A DNA stretch of 64,000 bases from Meloidogyne chitwoodi. Taxonomy: Eukaryota > Nematoda > Chromadorea > Rhabditida > Meloidogynidae. The stretch lies in the NCBI GenBank assembly GCA_015183035.1, contig JACZZP010000003.1:620001-684000 (forward strand), written 5' to 3'. The notes under the pieces are model-generated. The model saw nothing but the letters and a program-made list of their open reading frames with translations. It was not told where the DNA came from and searched no databases. How positions within the stretch are numbered: position 1 is the stretch's first letter; each line of letters opens with the position of its first letter. Both the position numbers and the translations under genes were made by a program. Shown one piece after another: positions 17,759-28,870 of this stretch.

Positions 17759-19641
17759 TTAGAATAGCTTCTGTTCCTTTCCATCTCTTTTCAAAACATC
17801 AGGAGGCGATAGTCTTTTTTCCTTCAGTTGAAGCTCTTGATTTTCAACATGCTGAAAATTATTAATTAATATCGTTTTCAATGATAAAAAATGCAGAACA
17901 ATTAGAAAAAATAATTTAAAATATTTAAGGAATTTAATGGATAATTTAAAAAATCATACATTGACAAATTTGATCAAATCCCGAGCAAGGACCATAACAT
18001 TCTTGTTACAAAACTGGGCAGCATTTATAGTTCCATCTTTGTAAGAGCAATCCGGAAATTCTAAACGAACACTCATGCCAAACAATCCATGCTCGTCAAA
18101 AACTGGAGCGCCACTATCACCTAGATCTGTGGGAATCTTTCCAAGCATAAAAGGTCCCGATTCTTTAAAATAAAAAATTGATTTATTTCATTATATAATT
18201 AAACCATTTGTTTCTACCATCCTAGAAGAACATCCTACTTTAAACGAACGCTCGTTTTCACAATTGCCCATTCCATGTAATTTTATCCAAGTTCCAGTAC
18301 ATCCAAGATCACAGATATTGGGCCCCTCAATTACTTTGTTTAATGATTTAAGGAGAACAAAATCACGCCGTTCACTATAATGCATAACTTTTGTAGTATA
18401 TGAGAAATTATCAAATGAATGAACTATAATGCTTTGGCCAACTTGATAGTCATTATGTGGAGAGTGATAGAATGTCGAAAAGTAGTTACCATTTAATAAT
18501 GTAACACAAGATTTTAAGCCATTTGATTCAACGATGTAAAAAAGATATTTTCGCATTACAGACTCTGACATCCAATCAACTAAAATGAATTGATAAATGA
18601 ATAGCGGGCAAAAATAATCAATATTAAAAAATATACCTTGACCAGGTTGACAATTATCTAAAATATAATTTAATAATTCGTCAGATTTAATTTTTTATTA
18701 AGAATTCATTAACTATAAATTAATGATAGAACTTTAAATTTCTAAAACGAAAACCTTTATAAACAACAGAGTACGATTTACTATCCCATCCATCTGGAGG
18801 CGCCAAAAGAGCCTTTTTTTCTTCATCAAAACTATAAATAATGCAAAAATTAATTTAAACTACACTTAAATAAACGTAGGTACTTTTCCGTTATCCCTAC
18901 GGACTTTTTGCGGACAAAATATTTTGTGTACTATTCCCTTTTTCCATCAATGTGCCGTATCTCTCAATCAATCAATCTAATGTTGAGTATAATATATGTA
19001 TATGAAAACTAATCTTTATCATTTTCTATTTTCGTTTTAGTATTTTATTTAATTTATAATGAAAATTTTGGATTTGCCAACAACTGAATTATGATTAGGT
19101 ACAACTTCGTAGACCCTGAAACTGTATGTACTTGTAATTGCAGTGCCAAATGGCATAATAAGAAACAGAGGAACAGCACGCCACCATTTGGATAGTTATT
19201 TTGCAGAATTTATGTGGAGGAAAATGATTGGTGAATGAGACGTTTTTGAAGAAATTATGATTGCTTGGGGGAAATATTGGCCATTGGATTGATTTTTTTA
19301 TATATTTTCTCTTTTAAAAAATAAATTTTGTCCGCAAAAAAAAGTCCGCAAAAAGTCCGTAGGGATAACGGAAAAGTACCTAAACGTACTCAACAAAGCG
19401 TTTGCGGCCAGTTTTTGGATTTTTATATTCTAAACATTTGGAACCAGGAAAATAAAAAGTAAGTTTAGTTATTGGAAGAGTTCCATCAACGGCAAGAGGA
19501 ATCTCAATATCCTCATCTTTAATAGGATTGAGAACAAGAATAAACTGAAAGTTGTTTTTGAATTTCAAATCTGATAAAAAAAACCTGGTCTTGAATGTCA
19601 TCTTCAGTATGATCAGATTGGCTTGTTTTACTTGAACTCAT
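17759..19641 (-). CDS. TDP-43 N-terminal-domain/trypsin-like protease fusion, paralogue B
   Basis: Same seven-exon plan as paralogue A, starting at ATG 19641 (MSSSKTSQSDHTEDDIQDQ). TDP-43-type N-domain: EIPLAVDGTLPITKL, YFPGSKCLEYKNPKTGRKRF, FDEEKKALLAPPDGWDSKSY. The LEYKNP and PPDGW positions align with the TDP-43 domain. A linker exon gives DNCQPGQ. Protease domain: STFYHSPH (His), ERRDFVLLKS (Asp), TDLGDSGAPVFDEHGLFG (Ser), so the triad is intact. The C-terminal tail is LKEKRLSPPDVLKRDGKEQK. The intron after the first N-domain exon carries a 502-bp Merlin-like element inserted at the splice donor; the target duplication restored a GT donor. The protein is clearly diverged from A, so the duplication is not recent or the copies evolve quickly. 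Confidence 0.75.
18879..19380 (+). mobile_element. Merlin-like element with transposase relic, inserted at a splice donor
   Basis: Ends GGTACTTTTCCGTTATCCCT and AGGGATAACGGAAAAGTACC are perfect inverted repeats (arms continue through ACGGACTTTTTGCGGAC). The flanking 8-bp direct repeat TAAACGTA lies at 18871-18878 and 19381-19388. Inside, on the plus strand and split by frameshifts, FVDPET-like sequence, CSAKWHNKKQRN and RHHLDSYFAEFMWRKMIG are recognisable as an ISXO2/Merlin transposase C-terminus. It is about 502 bp and defective. Confidence 0.85.
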
Positions 19642-19810
19642 TTAAGAAACTTTGTAAATGAAGAATAAATTAATCAGAACGACTACTGAAGTTTAAAACG
19701 AAAAGCGTAAAAAAAGTAAAACAATAAAATAATCAAATGTATTCAACATTCAATTGAAAAATTAAATATAAAATTTTTAAATTTATCTAATTCTAAACAA
19801 AAAACATTTA

Positions 19811-20277
19811 TTAAAATACATTCTCAATTGCTTCCTCTTTAGGCTTGCTCTGTTCTATTTTTTCCGACCGAAGTGTTTTGAGCATCTGTTGTTCCTCATA
19901 AAGTGTTCAGCAATTTTTATTTCGTTCAGATAATGGACAATTTGTTTCTGAAAAAATATTTGAATGAAATTAATAAATCTTTTAAATGTCTTTTTAAATC
20001 AGTTCTATTTATTGTTTAAATGATAAAAAAATATACCCCAAGTTCAACTTGTTTTTTCCTTCTTCGCAATTCAAATTTTGTAGTAATTTCCGGCTTGCGA
20101 CCATCCAAAAAACTAAAATCAGGTCCTCTGTTCAATGGGTGTACAATTGGGTTGTAATAAAGTCTAAAAATATCAGATTTTATCGAAGAAAACTAAAAAC
20201 AAACGAACGTTTTTTTCCACCAAGAAGAACCAGAGATAGTCAGGAAGCTTTGACATTAACCTTTTCATTAAAAACAT
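19811..20277 (-). pseudogene. Mitochondrial ribosomal protein L52-like gene, copy B (frameshifted)
   Basis: Minus strand. One exon gives NPIVHPLNRGPDFSFLDGRK followed by KFELRRRKKQVELG, matching the MRPL52 pattern (PLTELPDWSYADGRP...GQLRRK). The next exon gives QIVHYLNEIKIAEHF and then loses frame: compared with copy A one base is missing at about 19903 (TTTTACG versus TTTATG), after which the right frame resumes as EQSKPKEEAIENVF. An upstream ATG at 20277 (MFLMKRLMSKLPDYL) could be the mitochondrial presequence, but its splice join would create a stop. As neither copy is intact, the working gene is probably elsewhere, or the sequence has an error here. Confidence 0.55.
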
Positions 20278-20484
20278 ATTGACTATTTAATTAGAAGGTC
20301 TAAATAATTAAAAAAGAAAACTTAAAAAATGTGATTTTCAAAATATGTATTTGGAGAAAGTATAGGCAAAGTTATGAAAGAAGGTTAATGAAAAAAGAAT
20401 AAGCGAGAGAACAAATACAAGGGCGAAACGGGCCACTTCAGTACCACAATTTCAGTACTGCCATTTCAGTCCTAGGCAAGGGGG

Positions 20485-20617
20485 AGATCGATTTTCAATA
20501 GGTCAAATCTCTTCAACGGTAAAGTAATAAAATAATCCAATAGATCCAAGTTTGTGCGATACCTAGTTATAAGAGATTTGACCGAATTGGCAATTTGACC
20601 AATTGGTTCATCGATCT
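20485..20617. repeat. Fold-back segment between the MRPL52 remnant and Sec5
   Basis: AGATCGAT and ATCGATCT at the ends, with an inner pair GGTCAAATCTCTT / AAGAGATTTGACC. It follows a run of TTTCAGTACTG/TTTCAGTCC-like units (20440-20475). This 720-bp stretch (about 19990-20710) is absent from the first duplicated unit. Confidence 0.6.
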
Positions 20618-20799
20618 ATAGGGTTTCGGCCTATAGTGATGAAGCCGTTTTTCTTCATTTGTTTTTTTAATTTTTCAATTAATTTTTTAGAAAATTTACG
20701 AACTTAAATAATTTTATTATGGGCGTCTTAAAAATAGAGGGAATATTACAAATCAACTTAAGAACAAAAATAATTTAAAAATTATCCAATTATTTTTTA

Positions 20800-23700
20800 T
20801 TAAGGATTATTGCCATCTTTATTGTTGTCCCCACCACCACCACCACTAGTTCCTTCCCCTTCTTTTTCATTATTATCTAAGCCATTTGAATTTATTGGTT
20901 GACATTGCTGTAAACTATCCAATGTCAATGCCATTCGTGAACGAAAGTTTAATAATGAATTACGGAAAATTCTAAAGAAAATTAATAAAACTTTAAATAT
21001 TAACAATTTTAAAACAAAATTACTCATTATCCAATCGATTCATTAAACGCGCTCTAATTGATTTGATGGCATTACTTAAAATTAATTTAAAAATAAATAA
21101 AAATATTTTTTAAAGAGAAACCTCATATCATTCGTCACAAAGCCTTGAAAAGCTTCTTCAAAAGCAGTTAAATCAACAATTACTTGTGTTGAATTATTTG
21201 ATGAAGAAAAATCTACACGGGCCAGGACATTAAATAAATTCTCAAGAGCAACTTTAACGAGGTCACCAAGCACCTGGAAGTAGAGAAGACACCTGCAAAA
21301 CCACCCAATTTTGGGGGCAATATTAATATCAGAGATTGTTATATATTCAATTTTTGAACGTTTTTAAGTATTTAAAAACACAATCTCTGATATTTGGAAA
21401 TTCTTACTCGTTAAGGAACCAAAAATGTTATTTAAACAACGAGTTAAAACATCAAAGGCGATTCTATGGATATTTTCATCAATGATAAAATTTAAAAAAT
21501 AGCAGAAAATTCACTTTAACTTTTCCAAAAAATGAGCCTTATAACCAAAATAACACAAGCAACACATTTAATTTAAAAAATTTAAAACCTGTTGTACAAA
21601 TTTAGAACAATAAGAGGCCATTTCTGCCTGAACAAACACTGTACAAAGCATTAATTCTTTTACAAATTCAGAAACATCATCATCATCTGGCAAATGATGA
21701 TAATTTGCAAATTCAATAATTGAATGAATTTGTGTTGATTTATGTTTTGTATAATGAGATAATATTAAACTTCGATAAATAATTAATTTATCCTTTAAAA
21801 GAAATTCTTTTTTAATTTAAAATAATTTTTTTTATTAAAAAAACCTTTGTATGTTTAAATACTTGTTCTGAAAATTTAAGTCCATTATCACCCAAACGAC
21901 GACAAATTAATGAAAGAGAATGGTTAAGTACAAATTCAATGTTAGCAATAACTGATAGAAATCGTCGACTTAATTGTTCCTAAAAATAAAATTTATAAAA
22001 AATAATATAAAGATGAAAATCAAGTATCTCATTGTCATGTATATTTAAAAACAGAAAGTCAGACTTTCAACAAAAAGACTTTAGAAATCGAAATTTTTTA
22101 AAAATCCTTGGTCTGGACTCTAGATCTTAATATCTGGAATCTAGGAAAAATTCAGGTCGAAAAAATCCAAAATGCACAAAAATGCCTGGTATGAACTCTG
22201 GATACAAGAAAAACCCAGACCGTTTGATCCATATCCAAGGCGATCTTTACAAACGATATATTCAACTTAATAAACCTGTGAAATTGATTGTTTTGCATTC
22301 GGAATATTTTTCATCATTTCACCACTTTCTTCCAATTCAATACTCGAAATTCCTGAAGTATCTGCTGAAAGAGTATTTGGTCTTTCTATTATTGCTTTTA
22401 CTCCTCCTGTTGTTGAACCAGAAAATGAAGTAACAGATTTTTTCTGTTGATTTTGTTGTTTATTTTTGTGATGCTTTAATTTGAGCAAATGGTCACAACA
22501 ATCACGAAATCCAAGCAAAAGAACAGTGAATAAATCGGTTATCTTTTAATGAAAAAATAATTTAAAAGAAAAATAAAAACCATGTGTCGCCACTTTTCTC
22601 GTTGAAAAAGATCAATTTCTCCAGGAAAATTTCCAAAAGAAAGAATACATTTCATATCAGGTAATAATTCATTTAATTCAGCTTCAAAACGATCAGGTAA
22701 TGCAGTTCTGGGTATATCAGCTATTAAATCAATACGCCAATTTTCATGTGCACCCAATGCAATAATTGCTTTAAAATTCTTTAATAAATTAATAAAAAAT
22801 TAAAAAAAAAACCTTCTTTTCCTAGTTCAATTAACAATCCCAAACATTTTAAACGAATTGTTGTACAAAGTTCAAAAAGTGGTTGTAAATGGTGTTTTGA
22901 AAGTTGACAATCTATTAATGCTTTTATTGAATTTCTAAAAAAATAAAAAGGAAATATTTGTAAAATTAGAGAAAAAACCTGAGCAATTTAATTGAAGAAA
23001 ACATAACATTCCATTGAGCAGAAGAATTAATAGGTGGCCAATGCACAAAATCATTTGTGTGCTGTCTTGTCACAGATTCTGGTAAAGATCCGGGCACCAA
23101 AGCATTTAATAAAAGCCAAGAAACAACATTAATTGTATTAATAAGCATTTGCTTAAAAATTATGAAATTATAATTTTGTTGGAAAATTGTAGATCATTTT
23201 TAAATTAAAAAAAGAAAAGTCTTTTTTAATATCCTATTTATTTAAATAAAGAAAAAAATCTCATTACATCAATATCCATTTGACGTTCCTGAATTTCTGT
23301 CGCTTCAGCAAGCGAAGCAGGCAATAGAGCAGTAATAGATGTTGAACTGGTAACAGCAAAATTTTGAGAAATTTTCCAAAAAGTGTGCAACTTGTCAGTT
23401 AATAAACTCAATAAATCTGTTACAAATGCTTGACGGAAATAACCAACAGGTTTAGGTTTATCATCATAAGGAATTGAAGAAGTTTCAGTTGTTTGTTCAA
23501 TTAAAAGCGATTGTTCTTCTAAATTTTAGTAGACTGACAATTTTAGTATTAAAATAGTTTAAAGAAAAATATTCAATTTTTAAAATTTAATCAAAAACCT
23601 TGTATATGAAATTGTCTTTGAAGTTCCCAAAGCATACTTTCCAACCAGCCATGATATGCCATCATACAATCCCAAGCTGGATCAGATTCAGGATCTAGAA

Positions 23701-25222
23701 TTTTGAGATATTTAATCAGTCGACTCTGTTCTTCAAAAGGAGTGGTTATGTCAACAAGACGTTTTCGAATAATTCCACGAAGTCGGTCAATTTTTTCGTC
23801 AAGTACTGCCATTACTTTAAAAAGAAAAAATGTTTTTAAATATTTTTTTTAGAAAAAACCTTCTTTAAATAAGCTAACTTCAGTGTCCTTAAAAAGTGCT
23901 TTAGCACGGGCATAGTCATTTAAAATTGTTGCATATTCACCCTAAAATATTTTAATAATATTAAAAAAATATAAAACCTTTTCCAAATTGTCTTCAATCT
24001 GCTCAGCTAAGAAAAAAATAAACCGAAAACGTGTAAGAACTGATAAAGCATTTCTCGTTGAATCCGCTGCGTCTTTTCTTGCCAAAACATCTCGAAATAA
24101 TTGATCTGCTGTTTCTCTTGCCAAACTTAATTTGTTGGAAAGTTTTATTGTAGTCGGCCACTGTTCTCCAGCTTCTTTTTGTGCTCGTTTTTGTTGTTGA
24201 ATTTTTAATTGAAGTTTGGCTAAAGCATCAACACAGCTAACTAAAGGAAAAAGACTAGCTTTGTGTAATTGTTTAGAAGATTGTTCTTCACGTTGAATAC
24301 GGTCTTCCAAGTTTTTGAAACCTCGTTTCAAATCGCTAAGGCTAAATTAAAAAAAAAGTAACACATAAAATCAATGATGATAAAGAAAATTATTTTAAAG
24401 ATTTTGGTATTAAACCTTATGAACAATTTATCAAAAAATCCCAAAAAATTGTGAAAAAACTGAATTCTGGTCCGTTGAAAATTTATAAAAATTTAAAATT
24501 TTAATACCTTGCATTCTTATAATTCTCTAGCAAATACCAACGAGGATTAAAATTATCCATTTTTCGGCTACCTGAAGCATCAGGAAAATATTTTAAAAGT
24601 GTCGAATGATCCAACTTCTTATGTCTGAAAATAAAATATTTTAATACAAAATCAAAAAACTAACGGGTCAATTTCCAACTCCAAAGCATCTTCAATATCA
24701 TTACTTTCAGCTACATTTCGAATCAAATTTCGTCCAGGAACTGTTTTAGATTCATCTACCCAAACTGTTGATTCTTGAATTGGCCCAATTTGTTCAATAA
24801 AGACACGAAACTTTAAAGAAAAATTTGAAAAGTAAAATTTGAAAAACTAACCTGAACTTCTGAATTTCCTCTACCACCAGATCTTGTCACTATTAAAATA
24901 TCCCCAACACCTCGCTTTGCTTGACCGCCCAATCTAACAACAATTTTTGATGAAGATTTCCACTTGGCAGATGCTAAACAATCTGTTCCACAAATAATTA
25001 GAGCAACCTCGAATAGAAAAAAATAATTTTTTTTAATTGTTTAAACATACAATATCATTTGGGTCTTCACCAAGATTTTGACCACGAATTGTAACTTGTG
25101 TACCAGGTGAACCTTGAAAGGTAAATGATTTTTTTTAAATAACAAAATAAACCTTGATGTGGAGATATTCCGGTAACCAAAGGAGAATTTGAGTGTGTAT
25201 TTCCAGTAGTTTTTAAATTCAT
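20800..25222 (-). CDS. sec-5: Exocyst complex component 2 (Sec5)
   Basis: Full-length multi-exon gene from ATG 25222 to the stop at 20800. The N-terminus is an IPT/TIG domain typical of Sec5: PLVTGISPHQG, GTQVTIRGQNLGEDP, ALIICGTDCLASAKWKSSSK, TRSGGRGNSEVQ. Then VWVDE, RWYLLENYKNA, and a long helical region with KDAADSTRNALSVLTRFRF and GEYATILNDYARAKALFKDT, matching the human EXOC2 order. The C-terminal part contains VDLTAFEEAFQGFVTNDMR and ends in a Gly/Asn-rich tail. Role: tethering secretory vesicles at the plasma membrane as part of the exocyst; the TIG domain binds Ral GTPases in animals. It is divergent with the Tob/BTG gene, 239 bp away. This is the parental copy of the fragment at 16633-17020. 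Confidence 0.92.
21325..21395. repeat. Short inverted-repeat element in a Sec5 intron
   Basis: AATATCAGAGATTGTT on the left pairs with ACAATCTCTGATATT on the right around a 38-nt AT-rich loop. One copy only in this window. Confidence 0.65.
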
Positions 25223-25461
25223 CTTAATCAAAAAACTCAAAAAATAAAAGATCAAAGACAAAATAAAAATAAAATAAATGTTGATGATTCAACTAAAAAT
25301 CAAAAAGTTAACAAATTGACAATATTAAAACATTTCGCCAAAAAAAGATTTTGTTTCACATTTAAAAATTTGATCTTTATTTAAAGGATTTTTGTGTTGA
25401 ATCTCGTTAATTTAATTTATTAAAAAAACATAAATTTAGAATTTAGATTCAATCAATTTAA
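25223..25461. promoter_or_regulatory. Divergent promoter region between sec-5 and the Tob/BTG gene
   Basis: The start codons of the two head-to-head genes are only 239 bp apart, so this interval must hold both core promoters. It is AT-rich; I see no clear TATA box or conserved operator. The pairing says nothing about shared regulation on its own. Confidence 0.4.
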
Positions 25462-26785
25462 ATGTATACAGAAATTCGTGAATTGATAAATTTTCTTGCT
25501 CGCTACTTTCACTTACGTATACCGCGTTTGAGGGTTTTTTATTTTTCAATGAAAATTTAATATTTAAAAATTAAGATTGGTATGTTTTGTGAGCACATGG
25601 CAAACAATTGTCTCTTTCGTTTTCAGCCTTATTGGAACATTAACATGCCAAAACAACGTTGTATTTTTATTATTTGAATTTAATATTTTTTTAAAGATGA
25701 AGAACAGCGTATTATCCGTATTTCGCGGGCTTTTTGTGATGAGACTTTTACAAGTGCTGCAAATTCTGTTGGTTTAATGCTCGAGGAGTTGCTTAATTGT
25801 TTACCGGGTATGATATGATTTAAAAATAAAATGAGGCCTGGAAATATGGAAAAAATTGATTTAAATTTTTAAAAATTTTGGACATTTACAGAACATTTAA
25901 TTCTTTACGTCAATCCGGGCGAAGTGTTTTACTGTAGCTGTGATTATTCTCCACCAGTGCCTATCTGGCTGGGTTCTGTTAATGAAGATTTAAGTTACAA
26001 CGAGCAAAAAGTGAGCGGACATTCTTTAATTCCTCCGCCGCCACTTCCTTCAAATATTTTACCTCCATCATCAATTCAACCGTTGAACAGCTTGTTTTCT
26101 CCATTGCATTCAAATACCACTTCAATTGCTGCATTATTTACTGGTATAATTTTATTATATAATTGCTTTAATTATTATTTTATTTTTCAAAATTTTTATT
26201 TAAAAACCTTAGTTATTTTTTTCTACTTTCAGGTCAGCGAAATACTTCAAACGTGGCCAACATTTTGGATTCGAATACTAGCAATGTGGATTTTACTGTT
26301 CTTGATTGGCGTATTAATCTTTCTTTGGTTTCACCGAGAGAACTTGGTTATGAGTACACAAACCCGGTTTGAATAAAATTAAATAATTTGAGAAATTAGG
26401 GGAGGGATTGGTCCACTCATATTGCAGGAGATTTAAAATAACTTTTTTAAATATCACTTTATAAAAATAAAAAAAATTTTAGTACACTGGTTTTCGCATG
26501 TTTCGTTATGTTCTTCCTGGAGCACCGAACTTTACTGTTGAAACATTTGCAATTACTCGTTTTGGCTCTTTTCGTAAACGTCCAGAACATGAAAAAATAT
26601 TTGTCGATAAAATCAAAGATTTTGTAAATTCTGAAACTGGAGGAGGAGGAGTAAATGCAACAACTATAGAAAGCAATTCTGCCACTACGACAACATCTAC
26701 TAGAGGAAATTGTGGAGGAATTTGGAGTAGCAGTAATGAAGGTCTTTGGATGATGTCTGATGAATTGAAACAACTTAATTTTTAA
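25462..26785 (+). CDS. Tob/BTG family protein, FOG-3-like
   Basis: About six exons from ATG 25462. The BTG domain is evident: MYTEIRELINFLARYFHLRI, PRLR, then FQPYWNINMPKQRYEEQRII, CDETFTSAANSVGLMLEELL, NCLPEHLILYVNPGEVFYCS. This matches the BTG pattern (EI..A..F...Y.....PRRR...HWYPE.P..G..YRC.....LP..L..WVDP.EVSYR). Beyond the domain the protein is Pro/Ser/Asn-rich, then RYVLPGAPNFTVETFAITRF, and ends LKQLNF. Tob/BTG proteins recruit CCR4-NOT to mRNAs; the nematode member FOG-3 promotes sperm fate in the germ line. The length (about 270-290 residues) suits FOG-3, but orthology is inferred. The exon beginning IGMFCEHMANN was placed by eye. Confidence 0.75.
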
Positions 26786-27047
26786 GAAGAATATTTTTTG
26801 AAAAAACAAGGTTTTAGATATTATGTAAAATTTTAATGGGAAATGTTTGTGTTTAATATTTGTTGTTATAACTCCTTTAAATTTACACACAAAAATATTA
26901 ATATCATTAATGTAGGACAAAAAAAATTAAAAAAGGATTACCTTACTGACAATTTTGTTAACTGGCAAAATGTCATTTTTTTCTCCTAATGACAAATAAT
27001 TTTTTTGGGTAAAGTAAATTAGAGTATACTTATTTATTGTATTTATG

Positions 27048-27178
27048 GGGACATTTCGTCGAACAAAATTGCACGACATTTCGCCTCTACGGCAAAAAAC
27101 TACATTTCGTTTACCGAGCCCATGATTTTTTGCTTTTGGGACGAAATGTCGTGCAATTTCTGTCGACGAAATGTCTGG
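27048..27178. repeat. MITE family A, copy 3
   Basis: GGGGACATTTCGTCGAACA at the left and GTCGACGAAATGTCTGG at the right, same core as 1754-1886 and 3063-3198. It lies between the 3' ends of two convergent genes. Confidence 0.85.
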
Positions 27179-27530
27179 AGACTTATTTATGTATTGGAGT
27201 ATATTTTTGAGTAAAAAAATGTTTTATTTTCTATATCTTATTGAAAATTTTTGAGTGTTAATATGGTCAGACAGATTTGAAATTCAACATTATATTCTAA
27301 AAAACTCAAAAAATATTCAATTTTTATGTTACAAAAAATAAAATAATACAAACATCAAAATATATTTTTAACAAAAATAACAAAAGCAAATAGGGCATTT
27401 TGTCATTTAATATATACATAGAAAAATATACAATTAATTACTTTATATTATTTATATAAGAGCATATTTATTACCTTTTTTCTCTTTTTATTTTTATCAA
27501 ACTCTCTCTTCTTTTCATTTTGTGTTCAAT

Positions 27531-28623
27531 TTACTGACTTTGTGAACCCTGTCTCGGTGGGGTTTTTTTGAATTCAGTTGCTGTCGTATCCGCTGGAATG
27601 TCCCTTACGTCTCCTGCCGATGGTCGTTGAATCGTGACTCTAGCAACTACAAAAAAATTTAAAAAACAATTTTTTGGTTTAACAAATTAACCTTCTGGAC
27701 TCGAACGCTGAGATCCTCTCGATGAATTCCCCCCACGTCCTGTGAGCCGACTGAGAAGCGAAGATGTTGTTGCTTCACGTTCGACTGATGTGATGGCTCC
27801 AGAATATTTATGGCCATGTCGATAGAAGTTCACATTTCGTCGGATGATCTTTGCCACGTCGGCTGGAAGGTGAGAAGCGTCATCCAATTGAGATGGGCGT
27901 AGAACTCGGATAGTTAGGCTGTTGTGTTTGTTTATTGCTTCTAGAATTGCGACACGTGCGTTCTTGACATCACTCACTTGGTTACCATTTACATGTGACA
28001 TAATGTCTCCATAGTGAAAATTTCCATCGGCGATTGATCCAGCTTCAGTGCCGCAAATTGTGACAATGCCCTGTAATACAAAGAATCATTTAACATTCAA
28101 AAAAGTTTTTTTTAACTCACTCTAGAATCTTCCATACTCACTCCTAGGGGCATCCCGCCTCGCCGCCATTTGATCTCCAAGTCGAACACCTCCCCCCTTC
28201 CTTGTCCCTGCTCGCCCTCCACCTTTCGGATGGTGATCCTGTAGAATTGGTCACGCCGAACTCGGATGCGGAGCGTTTTTGGCTCTACACTGCGCACACT
28301 AACGATCTTGTAGAAGTCTTCTGCTGTACGAATTTCCTTTAGAGAAAAGTAATAAAATTTATTACAAAGGTTTTTAGCTATACCTCATCATTCAAACGAA
28401 TAACTTCATCGCCAACGTAGAGTTTTCCATTCAAATAAGAATTGTATCCTACCTTCAAAACTCTTAGAGGATTGCTTCCTTTCACGAACTCTATTCTGGG
28501 ATCTGAAGACCGACGGCTGACTTCGACGTTTATTTCGCTGATTGAACCTGAAAATGAGTAATTGAAAATGAGCAAAAAACTAAGAAAAAAAATAAAACAC
28601 AAACCACCACTACGTACAGACAT
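27531..28623 (-). CDS. Two-PDZ-domain protein
   Basis: About five exons from ATG 28623 (MSVRSGG; an in-frame ATG also exists at 28647) to the stop at 27531, about 290 residues. First PDZ-like unit: EINVEVSRRSSDPRIEFVKG, PLRVLKVGYNSYLNGKLYVG, DEVIRLNDEEIRTAEDFYKI. Second PDZ unit: RRGGMPLGVSMEDSRGIVTI, EAGSIADGNFHYGDIMSHVN, ARVAILEAINKHNSLTIRV. Both have the GDxI/GDEV turn that follows the peptide-binding groove. The C-terminal third is basic and Ser-rich (LLSRLTGRGGNSSRGSQRSS). No other domain or membrane segment. A scaffold role is expected from the domains, but no specific orthologue is recognised. GC content is visibly higher than in the flanking DNA. Confidence 0.75.
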
Positions 28624-28870
28624 TGCGCAAAGCAGTGGAAAAAACAACTTGTTGACGAACAGTATAGAGAAATATCAGCAAGTTGAAATTAATCTTAAAA
28701 AATTAAAGCTTTTATATAAACTTAAGTTTTAACAAAATAAACTTGAATACTATAAAAGCAGAAATTTTCTAACATTCTAAAAAAACGTCAACTTCAACAA
28801 TCAATCTAACCTTCACAACAACAAGCAATCATCTCTTGTCAGAGCAAAATTCTGCCAACTTCAAATCCTC
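28624..28870. promoter_or_regulatory. Divergent promoter region of the PDZ and proline-rich membrane genes
   Basis: 247 bp separate the two opposing start codons. It includes AACTTCAA/CTTCAAC-type repeats on both sides (28795, 28856) and TATATAAA-like AT boxes at about 28709. Exact start sites cannot be read from sequence alone. Confidence 0.4.

Noticed and set aside
26459..26920. 153-codon minus-strand open frame
   Set aside because: Overlaps the last exon of the Tob/BTG gene, whose protein matches a family; the antisense product has no recognisable feature.
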